Assembly (NCBI RefSeq): GCF_000153025.1
Contig: NZ_CH672435.1
Coordinates: 1 to 64,000, forward strand
Direction: 5' to 3'
Origin: Marinomonas sp. MED121
GTDB taxonomy: Bacteria; Pseudomonadota; Gammaproteobacteria; Pseudomonadales; Marinomonadaceae
DNA length: 64,000 bases
Shown here: positions 1 to 8,839 of the stretch, one piece after another
Position numbering within the stretch: the first letter of the stretch is position 1
Layout of the letters: each line of letters opens with the position of its first letter
Notes under the pieces: generated by a model
Databases searched by the model: none
Seen by the model: the letters and a program-made list of their open reading frames with translations, nothing else
What the model was told of the DNA's origin: nothing
Program-made: the position numbers and the translations under genes

Positions 1-161
1 TAGTAGCTAACATAAGGGCTCTCAATTCCGTTACTTTTTGTAACTTTCATGTTACACCCTGTATGTTAGATAAGCTAGAGCCCTTTACATTCTCTTTACA
101 ATTGATATTTTAGCCCTAGCAGACCCACATATTCGAATCAGCTAGACGCTTATAAACCCAT

Positions 162-986
162 TTATACTGACTTAATCACTAACTCAAAATCAGACCATAT
201 TGGCGCATGATCAGAAGGTTTTTCCATGCCTCGAATATCGTAATTGACATCAGAATCTTGTAGCAAAGGTAACAGGTTATTAGACGCCATAATGACATCA
301 ATTCTTAAACCGCGTTTAGGCTCATCATCAAAGCCTTTTGAGCGATAATCAAACCAAGAGTATCTATCCGTTTTACCTGGGTTTAACTGTCGATAAGTAT
401 CCGTCAGCCCCCAATCTTCTAACTTGGCATACCACTCACGCTCAATAGGTTGAAAACTACATTTGCCTGTTTTTAACCAGCGTTTTGCATTTTGAGGTCC
501 GATACCGATATCCAGATCCGTTGGAGAGATATTAATATCACCCATCACGATTACCTGCTCATCCGCTACATGGTTAGCAAGATAGTTCATTAGATCAGCA
601 TAGAATTTCTGCTTGGCAGGAAATTTAGTCTCATGTTCAATATTTTCACCCTGGGGAAAGTAGCCATTAATGACCTTTAATGGCCCTTTATCCGTATTAA
701 AGGTGGCGATTATCATGCGACGTTGAGCATCTTCCTCATCATTTGGAAAACCATACTCAACCTTCACTGCCTCTTCTTTAGAAAAGATAGCCACACCATA
801 ATGGGATTTTTGACCATAATAATAGGCGTGATAACCAATGCTTTGCGGAATGTCATGGGGAAACATTTCATCATGAACTTTAATTTCTTGCAGGCCAATA
901 ATATCGGGAGATTGGCGCTTTACCAATTCTTCAATTTGATGGGGACGCGCTCTTAAACCATTAATGTTAAAAGAAACAATTTTCAT
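162..986 (-). CDS. xthA: Exodeoxyribonuclease III
   Basis: Predicted Mg-dependent 3'-5' exonuclease and AP endonuclease of base excision repair, acting in the cytoplasm. The 274-residue product covers the whole exonuclease-endonuclease-phosphatase fold and is close to the 268 residues of E. coli ExoIII. Active-site residues fall where expected: Asn7 in FNINGLRAR, Glu34 in LQEIK, the MGDINISPTD segment around residue 150, LRIDVIMAS, and His260 in the terminal SDHAPIW. The ATG at 986 follows an AGGA ribosome binding site with about 7 nt spacing. It is divergent from gor, so the roughly 200 nt between them must carry both promoters. It appears to be a single-gene unit. The assignment is secure. 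Confidence 0.97.
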   Translation of the reverse strand: MKIVSFNINGLRARPHQIEELVKRQSPDIIGLQEIKVHDEMFPHDIPQSIGYHAYYYGQKSHYGVAIFSKEEAVKVEYGFPNDEEDAQRRMIIATFNTDKGPLKVINGYFPQGENIEHETKFPAKQKFYADLMNYLANHVADEQVIVMGDINISPTDLDIGIGPQNAKRWLKTGKCSFQPIEREWYAKLEDWGLTDTYRQLNPGKTDRYSWFDYRSKGFDDEPKRGLRIDVIMASNNLLPLLQDSDVNYDIRGMEKPSDHAPIWSDFELVIKSV

Positions 987-1188
987 AATGAGTCCTAATG
1001 TAAAGTTATAATTATGATACCCAGCTTGCCTGCTGAGTAAAAGCTAAGTTTGGAACTAAAGGTAAAAAAGCCTGTCTATAAAAGCCAATCGCTATGACAC
1101 TAATAGGGGCTTTCTTTTGGCATAAATCAAGTACCACTGTTAGAATCTTTTTAAACATTATTTACAGCCTTATCATGGAGTTAACATT

Positions 1189-2559
1189 ATGTCTTATCAG
1201 TATGACTTGTTTGTCATAGGAGCAGGGTCAGGTGGCGTCAGAGCCAGCCGCATCGCAGCAGGCAAAGGCTATAAAGTAGCAGTCGCTGAAGCCAGCGCAT
1301 TAGGCGGCACTTGCGTAAATATAGGTTGTGTCCCAAAAAAGCTATTTGTATACGGCGCAGAATATGGTCATGGCTTTAGTGAAGCACAAGGATTTGGTTG
1401 GTCAAAGCAAGAAGCGACATTTGATTGGCCTACCTTAAGGGATAACAAGACCAAAGAAATCGAAAGGCTAAACGGCATTTATCTAAATATGCTTACCAAA
1501 GCAGGCGTCGAAATTATTAATGGTTACGCCAAGTTTATTGATGCGCACACAGTGGAAGTCAATGGTCAAACTTACACAGCAGAGAAAATCCTGATTGCTG
1601 TGGGCGCCAAACCTTATATCCCTGCCATTGATGGTGCTGAACTTGCCGTTAGTTCAAACGAAATGTTTTACCTAGAGAAGCTCCCTAAGAAAGCCCTAGT
1701 CGTTGGCGGTGGTTATATCGCGGTTGAATTTGCGGGCATTCTAAATGGCTTTGGTGTTGATACCAGCCTAGCTTATCGCGGCGACCAAGTCCTAAGGGGG
1801 TTTGACCAAGATGTTCGTGATTTTGCTAGCAATGAATATGTCAAATCAGGTGTTGATCTAAGATTAAACACGGATATTCAAAGTCTGCGTTTGGCTGATG
1901 CTAGCCAAGCAGATGGTGCTCGTATCGTTACCTTTAAAGATGGTCGTGAAGAAAGCTTTGATTTGATTCTTTATGCCACAGGCCGTGTTCCTTATACTGA
2001 CGGCTTGAATTTAGACGCCGCTGGTATCGAATTGGATAAAGGTGCTATTAAGGTAAATAAAAACTTCGAAACCTCAACCACCAATGTATTCGCTTTAGGT
2101 GATGTGATCAATCGTGTGCAGCTAACCCCAGTTGCCATTGGTGAAGCCATGGCACTTATCCAATATTGGTTTGAAGGCAGCGCTGAGGACTATGACTATG
2201 ACAATATCCCAACAGCGGTATTCAGTCAGCCACCTATTGGTACCGTTGGCCTAAGTGAGCAGGAAGCAGAGGCTCGTGGTATTGATTTTAGAGTTTATCA
2301 AGGGGACTTCAGAGCCATGAAGCATACCTTAAGTGGCTCTGATGCTCGTTGTCTTACCAAGCTTTTAGTCGATAACAGCAATGATAAAGTCATTGGCTGT
2401 CACATGGTTGGCGACTATGCTGGTGAGATTATTCAAGGTTTAGGGATTGCGATAAAAGCGGGTGCAACCAAAGCTGACTTTGATGCAACCGTTGGCGTTC
2501 ACCCTTCTACGGCTGAAGAATTTGTGACCTTTTCTGAAGGCTCCCTAAAAAAACGCTAA
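1189..2559 (+). CDS. gor: Glutathione-disulfide reductase
   Basis: NADPH- and FAD-dependent enzyme that reduces glutathione disulfide in the cytoplasm. The protein has 456 residues against 450 in E. coli. The FAD-binding GAGSGG is at residues 11-16. The redox-active pair Cys42/Cys47 lies in GGTCVNIGCVPKK. An NADPH-binding GGGYIAVEFA segment is mid-protein, and the dimer-interface catalytic pair His438/Glu443 lies in HPSTAEE. The start has GGAG 8 nt upstream. A hairpin follows the stop. The arrangement Cys-x4-Cys plus HPSTAEE separates it from thioredoxin reductase and fits Gor rather than lipoamide dehydrogenase. Confidence 0.97.
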   Translation: MSYQYDLFVIGAGSGGVRASRIAAGKGYKVAVAEASALGGTCVNIGCVPKKLFVYGAEYGHGFSEAQGFGWSKQEATFDWPTLRDNKTKEIERLNGIYLNMLTKAGVEIINGYAKFIDAHTVEVNGQTYTAEKILIAVGAKPYIPAIDGAELAVSSNEMFYLEKLPKKALVVGGGYIAVEFAGILNGFGVDTSLAYRGDQVLRGFDQDVRDFASNEYVKSGVDLRLNTDIQSLRLADASQADGARIVTFKDGREESFDLILYATGRVPYTDGLNLDAAGIELDKGAIKVNKNFETSTTNVFALGDVINRVQLTPVAIGEAMALIQYWFEGSAEDYDYDNIPTAVFSQPPIGTVGLSEQEAEARGIDFRVYQGDFRAMKHTLSGSDARCLTKLLVDNSNDKVIGCHMVGDYAGEIIQGLGIAIKAGATKADFDATVGVHPSTAEEFVTFSEGSLKKR

Positions 2560-2571
2560 TCAAACATTTTT

Positions 2572-2603
2572 ATCAGGGTGAGACAGCTTAATCTCGCCCT
2601 GAT
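2572..2603 (+). terminator. Hairpin after gor
   Basis: A 12-bp stem (2572-2583 with 2592-2603, one G-U pair) and an 8-nt loop start 12 nt after the gor stop codon. No good U run follows on either strand, so it may be a weak or Rho-assisted terminator or an RNA-stabilising hairpin. Confidence 0.5.
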
Positions 2604-2794
2604 GATTACATTAATCACTAGACTCTCGCTTTTGACTAAGATAACGTATCAAACCTTCATACTGCTTAAGACCCTTCGACTTTATTTAAGCTTTCACGGA
2701 TGCCAGATTGGCAAACGAGCTACCCTCGTTTAACACTTTAAGGATGAATATAAACGCTTTCCCTATGCTTTGATGTTTGTATTTTTATACAAGT

Positions 2795-4042
2795 ATGACC
2801 ACAACTTCACACACAAATACGTCAGATTCACTGTTTAAATTTGAACGCCTTAAGCGCTTTCCCACCATAGTTTGGCTGATCTTATTTGGGACCTTTTTAG
2901 CTCGAACCAGCTACTTTATGGCATGGCCTTTTCTGATTGTTGTTTTGTTTGATGATTATCATGCCAGTGAAGCTCAAATCGGTTTGATCTTTGCCGTCTC
3001 CGCCGCAGTCTCTTCTGTCTTTGGTCTATATGTTGGTTATCTATCTGACAAATTAGGTCGTAAACTCATCATGCTAATTGGCTGTATTTTGGCGGGCCTT
3101 ACCTACTATGGCATAGGCGCGGCAAATGAACTCTGGCAATTGGCTGCTTTAATGATATTTGCCGGCCTCATGAGACCCACGATTGAAGCACCTGGCAAAG
3201 CAGTCATCAGTGATAATCTTGAATCTGAGAAAGACAGAGAATTAGCCTTAAATATGCGCTACTTCATTCTCAATGCTGGCGGCGCAATTGGACCACTTCT
3301 GGGCATCAGCTTAGCCCTTACACAACCTCAAGCCCTTTTCTATGTTACTGGTGTGACCTACTTTGTGTTTGCGCTTATGCTGGGACTCGGCTTTATGTTT
3401 AGTAAAGTGACCCTACCCCCAAACAACGAATCCATTATACGCTTTCGCAAAGTATTTATGGTCATCGCCAATGACAAGCTTTTTATGGGCCTCTTGATTG
3501 CAAACATACTGTTAATGTTTGTCTATTCCCATATTGAGTCCTCTATTCCACAAGTGTTAGCCAGAAGCGGTTTAGACGATGCGGTTAAATGGATTGGTAT
3601 TCTTGTGGTGGTGAATACTTGTACCGTTATCCTGCTTCAATTCCCCCTCTTGGCCTTATTAGAAAAGAAAAATGTTTTTTTCAGAACCCGTTTAGGCGTA
3701 GGTTTAATGGGGCTGGCTCAGATAATCTTTATTTTCACACCGGAAGATTATGCCTATGGCTGGGTGCTTGGCACGCTATTTTTAAGTATGGGAGAAGTGA
3801 TCGCATTTCCGACCTTGAGTGTGCAGATTGACCGTCTTGCCCCTGCACACCTAAAAGGCAGTTATTTTGGCGCTGCTTCGCTTTATTCTATTGGCTTTGC
3901 AGCGGGTCTTTTAGTAGGAGGCTGGTTATTAAGCCAACAAGCTAAAGTCAGTTTATTTGTGATCTGCTTACTCTGTGTATTAGCCATTATTGGCATTTAT
4001 TATGGCGCTCAAAAAATGGCACAGACCAGACCATCATCTTGA
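2795..4042 (+). CDS. MFS transporter, drug-efflux type
   Basis: Inner-membrane secondary transporter of the major facilitator superfamily, about 415 residues with roughly 12 hydrophobic segments. The loop after the second membrane segment carries motif A, GYLSDKLGRK, typical of proton antiporters. The general layout recalls the DHA1 drug-efflux group (MdtH/YceL-like), but the substrate cannot be read from sequence. The frame opens at a TTG at 2777, but I place the start at the ATG at 2795, which removes six unlikely residues (MYFYTS) and gives a hydrophilic leader before the first helix. No recognisable ribosome binding site precedes either codon. It is convergent with the DNA ligase gene. 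Confidence 0.8.
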   Translation: MTTTSHTNTSDSLFKFERLKRFPTIVWLILFGTFLARTSYFMAWPFLIVVLFDDYHASEAQIGLIFAVSAAVSSVFGLYVGYLSDKLGRKLIMLIGCILAGLTYYGIGAANELWQLAALMIFAGLMRPTIEAPGKAVISDNLESEKDRELALNMRYFILNAGGAIGPLLGISLALTQPQALFYVTGVTYFVFALMLGLGFMFSKVTLPPNNESIIRFRKVFMVIANDKLFMGLLIANILLMFVYSHIESSIPQVLARSGLDDAVKWIGILVVVNTCTVILLQFPLLALLEKKNVFFRTRLGVGLMGLAQIIFIFTPEDYAYGWVLGTLFLSMGEVIAFPTLSVQIDRLAPAHLKGSYFGAASLYSIGFAAGLLVGGWLLSQQAKVSLFVICLLCVLAIIGIYYGAQKMAQTRPSS

Positions 4043-4074
4043 TATGTCAGTCGCCTTCGAATAATGATGTTAAA

Positions 4075-4110
4075 TGCCCATGAGTTTTAACTTGAAAACC
4101 CATGGGCATC
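4075..4110. terminator. Hairpin between converging genes
   Basis: A 15-bp stem with one mismatch (4075-4089 with 4096-4110) and a 6-nt loop lies between the ends of the MFS gene and the ligase gene. Neither side has a long T run, so termination may be inefficient. The position fits a shared bidirectional stop. Confidence 0.5.
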
Positions 4111-4114
4111 GCCA

Positions 4115-5014
4115 TTACTGAGGTCTAACTAAGCCGATATAACTTGCAAACCTTGGGATCTTATTTTTAGTTAAGCCATGATACTTAAAACGAATCAGGC
4201 TACCAATCTCTGGCGGATAACGCCTCTCATCATCTGTCAAACCAGAACCAATTTTAAAACGAACCTCTTGCTCAAGTTCAACCGAATACCAAGCAACTTC
4301 AATCGCGCCTATCATACCTAGGTATTTCCCCTTACCTGGCAAGTAAGCTTTTACCTTGGCTTTTGCTTCTTGATAAGGTTTTAATTTCAGCAGGTTATCA
4401 CTTCTACCAGAGGCAAATTTCGCTTCTTTTCGATGTAAAATGAGCCCTTCTGCACCGGCATTGGAATAACGCTTTAACATCTCACTGAGAGCATCATTAT
4501 CCCTTAAGGTAAATTGCTCTATGGGCTGGATAAAATCTACATTTAAAGCATTTAGTAACTCAGTATAGGCCTTAGCCCGATCAACAAAGGGAGACTGGTA
4601 GTTTGGCATATCAAATACTTTATATTGGACTTTACGCCATGCTTGAGTATCACTTTTCTTACTGAGCACGGTTGAGGCAACAAACTCAAAATCTTGACGC
4701 TTAGACCACAACTCACCATCTAACCAAACATCAGGTAACGCTTGAATAAACCAGTCTGGGGCATGGATAGGGTTACCATTTTTAGTCAGTAATTTGCCGT
4801 CTTTCCAAATTGCACGTACACCATCAAACTTTTCACTAATGAGGTAATCAGAGACATCTATATTAGATTGATAGACACTTACAAGCTGGACAGGGAGTTC
4901 AGCTTTAAGATTTGCGGAAAAGAAAACTAAACATAAAAACGGGTAAACAAATTTCGACATCATTAATTTATGCAAATGAATATCACGCACATTAATCGCT
5001 ACTCTAAGCAACAT
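4115..5014 (-). CDS. ATP-dependent DNA ligase, periplasmic Lig E type
   Basis: Minimal ATP-dependent DNA ligase with an adenylation domain and an OB-fold. Nucleotidyltransferase motifs are clear: motif I EKFDGVR with adenylated Lys62, motif III LDGELW near 99-103, motif IV EGLILHR at 189-195, and motif V LLKLKPYQEAK near 208-218. The hydrophobic segment FVYPFLCLVFFSANLKA (22-38) looks like a signal peptide, matching the Lig E group predicted to act in the periplasm, possibly on incoming DNA. The ATG at 5014 has AAGGAG 5 nt upstream, which supports a 17-residue extension before the usual-looking leader; Met18 and Met19 are the alternatives. No other ligase-associated gene is adjacent. Confidence 0.88.
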   Translation of the reverse strand: MLLRVAINVRDIHLHKLMMSKFVYPFLCLVFFSANLKAELPVQLVSVYQSNIDVSDYLISEKFDGVRAIWKDGKLLTKNGNPIHAPDWFIQALPDVWLDGELWSKRQDFEFVASTVLSKKSDTQAWRKVQYKVFDMPNYQSPFVDRAKAYTELLNALNVDFIQPIEQFTLRDNDALSEMLKRYSNAGAEGLILHRKEAKFASGRSDNLLKLKPYQEAKAKVKAYLPGKGKYLGMIGAIEVAWYSVELEQEVRFKIGSGLTDDERRYPPEIGSLIRFKYHGLTKNKIPRFASYIGLVRPQ

Positions 5015-5017
5015 AAG

Positions 5018-5105
5018 GACTCCTTGTCATTAACTTCATAATTCAGATAAAGTGTGTGTCTGCCTTCCTAGCTGACCAAGAAAGTGTACACGACTCCTTG
5101 TCATT
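5018..5105. repeat. 14-bp direct repeat over the ligase ribosome binding site
   Basis: The 14-mer GACTCCTTGTCATT occurs at 5018-5031 and again at 5092-5105. The first copy, read on the minus strand, contains the AAGGAG of the ligase gene. The second lies 74 nt further upstream with no open frame behind it. It may be a small local duplication. Confidence 0.7.
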
Positions 5106-5183
5106 GCATTAGGTAAAAGTAGAGATAAATAGTTAGGTTTTTTAAGAAACGCAGATTTTACTCATTAGTGATAAGGATTTTCA

Positions 5184-5900
5184 GTGAGACTTGTAACAAA
5201 AGTAACATATCTTATTCAGCTCATTTGTTTTATCCCTGTTTTACCCCTCCTTCTCACTCAAGCAAAGAGGACAAAAGCATCAGCGATCCAGCTACCTATC
5301 GCCCAAGGAAATACGATTTTTAATACACCAGATAGCCAGCTTAGTTTGTTGCACATAGGTGAAAGTACTGTAGCGGGTGTCGGTGTGACTGAGTTAAAAC
5401 AAGGCTTAACCCAGGGAGTGATAAACAAGCTTAATCAAATCACTCAAACAAGCATCAGCTGGCAAGTGCTTGCTCAAAATGGTGCAACACTTTCACAATT
5501 AAATCAGCTTAAAGCCTGTTTTCTTGAGCCAGATATTCTGCTCATCACCATAGGTGTGAATGACACCAGCCACTTTACTTCGATTAAAGAGTGGGGGGTA
5601 CAGATTAAACAATGCGTAAAGCGCTTCGCTGGCCCGCATACCAAGGTATTTTTTACACAAGTGCCTAACATGGCTAACTTTCCCGCCTTGCCTTTTCCTT
5701 TAAATCAGTTTTTAGCGATCCGATCTCAATTACTCGACACTGAGCTTAAGACCCTTTGTTTGTCCTTTCATTGGCACTTTATTGAAGCTCACTTACCCAT
5801 CCAAAAAAAGTGGATGGCAATTGATGGTTACCATCCAAATCAAGCGGGTTACCAAATTTGGGCTGAACAAATCAGTTTGGGTATTGCCAAACACATATAG
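5184..5900 (+). CDS. SGNH/GDSL-family esterase
   Basis: Serine hydrolase of the SGNH fold, 238 residues. Block I reads GESTVAG with nucleophile Ser61, so the usual GDS aspartate is glutamate. Block II glycine is Gly100 in QNGATL, block III is GVND (124-127), and block V is DGYHPN with Asp214 and His217. The N-terminus (residues 8-24) is hydrophobic and may be a membrane anchor or signal peptide, which would place it in the periplasm. Translation begins at GTG with an AAGG site 7-8 nt upstream; no ATG fits as well. The substrate is unknown (acyl ester or acetylated sugar are possible). It is divergent from the ligase gene. Confidence 0.85.
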   Translation: MRLVTKVTYLIQLICFIPVLPLLLTQAKRTKASAIQLPIAQGNTIFNTPDSQLSLLHIGESTVAGVGVTELKQGLTQGVINKLNQITQTSISWQVLAQNGATLSQLNQLKACFLEPDILLITIGVNDTSHFTSIKEWGVQIKQCVKRFAGPHTKVFFTQVPNMANFPALPFPLNQFLAIRSQLLDTELKTLCLSFHWHFIEAHLPIQKKWMAIDGYHPNQAGYQIWAEQISLGIAKHI

Positions 5901-5967
5901 GTATCCGTCTAAACGTAAAATACCTTATGGGCGTCCTTATTTATTAGCTATTTAATTAGCTAGCCAC

Positions 5968-6549
5968 TTAGTTATTGAGCTGCCCCTGCAGCCAAGCCGC
6001 TAATAAGTCTGCTTCTTTATTGCGTCGACTCGGGTACTTATCGCCAAACTGACGTAAGTTTTCATAGGCTCCTTGCCAATCACCTGTCGTCACCTGATGC
6101 CAAAAGTTAGGTGTACGAACAGATAAAGACCCATACTGAAAGGCTACTGACGCCACTACGGTTTGACACTCTTGTGATAAAGCGCCAAAAGCACAATAGG
6201 CATCGGCTCTTTTCCACTCGTTTATCAGCTTAGTTTGAGCATCACCATGACTATAGATATTAATTTGATTCGCCTCTTCTTGGCTAATGCTCAAAGGTTG
6301 TGCAGATAAAGCCTCACAAGCACTTTGCTTCGTTTTATTGGCATAAGGTAGAAGCTTGTGACACAAGTCTTGATTAAAGGCTTGGCTAAGTTCTTTCTCG
6401 GAACGTTGGCCAATATCAAAGCCCGACGCTATGGTTACGCCAGATCGGCTATTCTCTGGATCTGGAACATAACCTTTACAACTTGATCCTTCTAAAAAGG
6501 AGATGAAGTGGAAGTTTATTTTAAGTTGCTCTTTTGTATTATCAGACAT
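5968..6549 (-). CDS. Pesticin C-terminal-like muramidase
   Basis: Predicted phage-lysozyme-fold muramidase of the family typified by the C-terminal domain of pesticin. I start it at the ATG at 6549 (193 residues) because GAGGAAAG lies about 5 nt upstream; the frame is open to 6573 and would add eight residues. FLEG (Glu20), SGVTIASGFD (Thr39, Asp45) match the Glu-Thr-Asp catalytic set, with spacing near that of pesticin. There is no signal peptide, membrane segment, TonB box or receptor-binding domain, so it is only the catalytic unit. No lysis, holin, spike or immunity gene is adjacent. Possible roles are an interbacterial effector, a prophage remnant or a captured hydrolase. Confidence 0.75.
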   Translation of the reverse strand: MSDNTKEQLKINFHFISFLEGSSCKGYVPDPENSRSGVTIASGFDIGQRSEKELSQAFNQDLCHKLLPYANKTKQSACEALSAQPLSISQEEANQINIYSHGDAQTKLINEWKRADAYCAFGALSQECQTVVASVAFQYGSLSVRTPNFWHQVTTGDWQGAYENLRQFGDKYPSRRNKEADLLAAWLQGQLNN

Positions 6550-6660
6550 AAGGCTTTCCTCAGGAATTAGCAAAAACCTGAGTAAAGCCTGATAGCCGAA
6601 TTTAAACTATGACAAATCCATGAAAAACAAAGCGTTATAAATAGAACGGAAACAAGACCA

Positions 6661-7410
6661 TTATTTATTTGCTGGTGAGTTGATTTCAACGTCACCTTCT
6701 ATGATCAATTTGGTGAGTTTTTGCCTTAATTGCTTCAACTCCCCCGAAGCAATCATGGCTTGAATGGTTTTATCTAAAATTGGCACCAAAGCACGATGCT
6801 TTTGATGAAGGTAATGAAACAACTCATCACTCTCAATTGCGGGTGATAAAAATGCAATATCAGTTAACCCTAGGGTATTGATATGATACAAGCCGTTAAT
6901 TTTTCCAGTAACGGCAATATCAATTCGTTGAGACTTTAGCATACGCAACAGTTGATCACTGCTATTCACGGTTTCTACCGTATGCATTCTGGGTTTTAAG
7001 CCTAGTTCAGCAAACCGCATCCCCTGTACAGCCCCAACACGATAGGGCTCCAAGGACTGCCAACCATCAACCCTAAAACCAATACCGCCATGGATATTAA
7101 CAAACGCCGTAGGCGCCACATATGAGAAAGCGGTAGGAACACGAATCAATGTAGGAAAGGCACTTGCTAGGCTATAGATTCGATGTGTTTCACCATCGAT
7201 TTTGCCCTGACTTGATAATCGTAAAGACAAAGCAGAGGTATATTTTTCAAATCGTACAGGAATTCCCGCATGAGCATAAATGTGTTTCAGCAGCTCTTTG
7301 CCAAGAAAAGAATTCGGTGTGCCATGTAAATAGGAGATAACCAGCGTCTCTGCAGACATAGCAGAAATACTAAAAAGCAAGGGGATGCTTAGTAACAAAG
7401 ACTTAAACAC
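6661..7410 (-). CDS. Periplasmic solute-binding protein, amino-acid ABC type
   Basis: Exported protein of 249 residues resembling the family 3 extracellular solute-binding fold. The leader FKSLLLSIPLLFSISAMSA is cleaved probably after Ala20, and the mature chain begins ETLVISYLHG. No permease or ATPase gene is adjacent, so it may be an orphan sensor-type protein rather than a transport component. Such free-standing members are common in marine gammaproteobacteria. Ligand unknown. A second protein of the same general class lies at 9911-10666. Confidence 0.72.
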   Translation of the reverse strand: MFKSLLLSIPLLFSISAMSAETLVISYLHGTPNSFLGKELLKHIYAHAGIPVRFEKYTSALSLRLSSQGKIDGETHRIYSLASAFPTLIRVPTAFSYVAPTAFVNIHGGIGFRVDGWQSLEPYRVGAVQGMRFAELGLKPRMHTVETVNSSDQLLRMLKSQRIDIAVTGKINGLYHINTLGLTDIAFLSPAIESDELFHYLHQKHRALVPILDKTIQAMIASGELKQLRQKLTKLIIEGDVEINSPANK

Positions 7411-7540
7411 ATATTAACCCTCTACAAAGACACCTCTTTATTATAGAAGGCCATACCCTTAATAAGTCAATGAATGGGAAGTCGCTTAATACCCAATAAA
7501 ACAAAACCCACCTCATAAAACTGACACTCTGTTTCTAGAC

Positions 7541-8782
7541 TTATTCCCGTTCAGTCATAATTTCATCAAGCTTTTCAATAATATACTTACCAATTGGAAA
7601 AGCTGACGTTGCCGCAGGTGATGGTGCATTACACACATGTAAAGATCGTTTAGATTGTGCAAATAAAAAATCATGCACCAAGCTTCCATCTCGCATAACA
7701 GCCTGTGCTCTTATACCAGCGGGATAAGCGTCTAAGTCTTGCAGTTTAATGTGATCGCAGTATTTATGGACTTCTTGTAAATAACCTGACTTAAACCAAG
7801 AATTACGTGTTTCTTTCAATCCGGTGACAAAATGTTGTGACAAGAGACGCCAAAAACCCGCAAAGCATAACATTTGCCCTGTATCTTTTAGGCTGAAATT
7901 AATCTTGCCATAACCTTCTCGCTTCCAGCCTTGCACCGCATTAGGACCAACCGTCACACTACCATCAATCATGCGCGTTAAGTGAACCCCTAAAAAGGGC
8001 AGATCTGGGTCGGGTACTGGGTAAATAAGATGATTAACAATGCCATTATGCTTTTTATTCAAACGATAATATTCACCGCGAAAAGGAATAATCTGAAAAT
8101 CAGTTTTAATGCCCAACATCTTGGTTGTTCTATCTGCCATTAAGCCAGTGCAGGCGATTAAAAAGCGCGACTTAATATTTTCGTCTTTTGCTTTGCTGCG
8201 ATGCTTAATACCGATACAAATTTCTGTCTCACTCTCATTAAGCCTTACGACTTCACTCGAGGTCAGTAATTCACCCCCTAATTGACGAAACAAGTCAGCC
8301 AACTTGTCGCAAATTTTCTGATAATTAACAATGCCTGTTTCTTTTACCAAAATCGCTGCCAGCCCCTTAACATTAGGCTCTTGTTCAAATAATGCTGCCT
8401 CATCTAACCATTGGGTATTGATTTTGTTTTCCTGACACCGTGTTTCTAATGCTTTTAAACGAGTCAGCTCCGTTTGATTATTGGCAACCAGCAACTTACC
8501 GCACTCATCAAAATCAATATGGTGTTTACGACAAAAAGTTTTGGTTAAAGCCGCCCCTTCCTTACAAAATTTAGCCTTTAAACTACCTGGCTGATAATAC
8601 ACACCAGCATGTATCACACCACTATTATGGCCAGTTTGATGCAAACCAAATTCAGCTTCTTTTTCGATCAGGGCTATTTTTTTATCAGGATAAGCTTGTT
8701 GCAGCTGCCAAGCCGTTGATAGCCCAACAATGCCGCCACCTAAAATACAAATATCATAGATTGGGGTTTCAATTTGGTTCAT
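7541..8782 (-). CDS. lhgO: L-2-hydroxyglutarate oxidase/dehydrogenase
   Basis: FAD enzyme of the DAO family that oxidises L-2-hydroxyglutarate to 2-oxoglutarate and passes electrons to the respiratory chain. The 413-residue protein opens with the dinucleotide-binding GGGIVGLSTA (residues 15-24). It continues with the family signature HNSGVIHAGVYY, the stretch HLIYPVPDPDLPFLGVHLTR, and a C-terminal AGIRAQAVMRDG. E. coli LhgO (YgaF) has 422 residues. In E. coli it follows csiD; here it follows a LysR regulator by 57 nt on the same strand, which suggests co-transcription or local control. No glutarate hydroxylase gene is nearby. Confidence 0.93.
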   Translation of the reverse strand: MNQIETPIYDICILGGGIVGLSTAWQLQQAYPDKKIALIEKEAEFGLHQTGHNSGVIHAGVYYQPGSLKAKFCKEGAALTKTFCRKHHIDFDECGKLLVANNQTELTRLKALETRCQENKINTQWLDEAALFEQEPNVKGLAAILVKETGIVNYQKICDKLADLFRQLGGELLTSSEVVRLNESETEICIGIKHRSKAKDENIKSRFLIACTGLMADRTTKMLGIKTDFQIIPFRGEYYRLNKKHNGIVNHLIYPVPDPDLPFLGVHLTRMIDGSVTVGPNAVQGWKREGYGKINFSLKDTGQMLCFAGFWRLLSQHFVTGLKETRNSWFKSGYLQEVHKYCDHIKLQDLDAYPAGIRAQAVMRDGSLVHDFLFAQSKRSLHVCNAPSPAATSAFPIGKYIIEKLDEIMTERE

Positions 8783-8839
8783 ATTTTATGCTCTATCGTT
8801 CAATATTAGGCTTAAGCGTGCTTAGAAAATTGTGTCAGT

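Noticed and set aside
1..161. 9-bp inverted repeat (14-22 with 77-85) as the xthA terminator
   Set aside because: The loop is over 50 nt and no T run follows on the minus strand, so the call is too weak.
2777..2794. TTG start for the MFS gene
   Set aside because: It would add MYFYTS before an ATG that gives a more natural N-terminus; no ribosome binding site supports the TTG.
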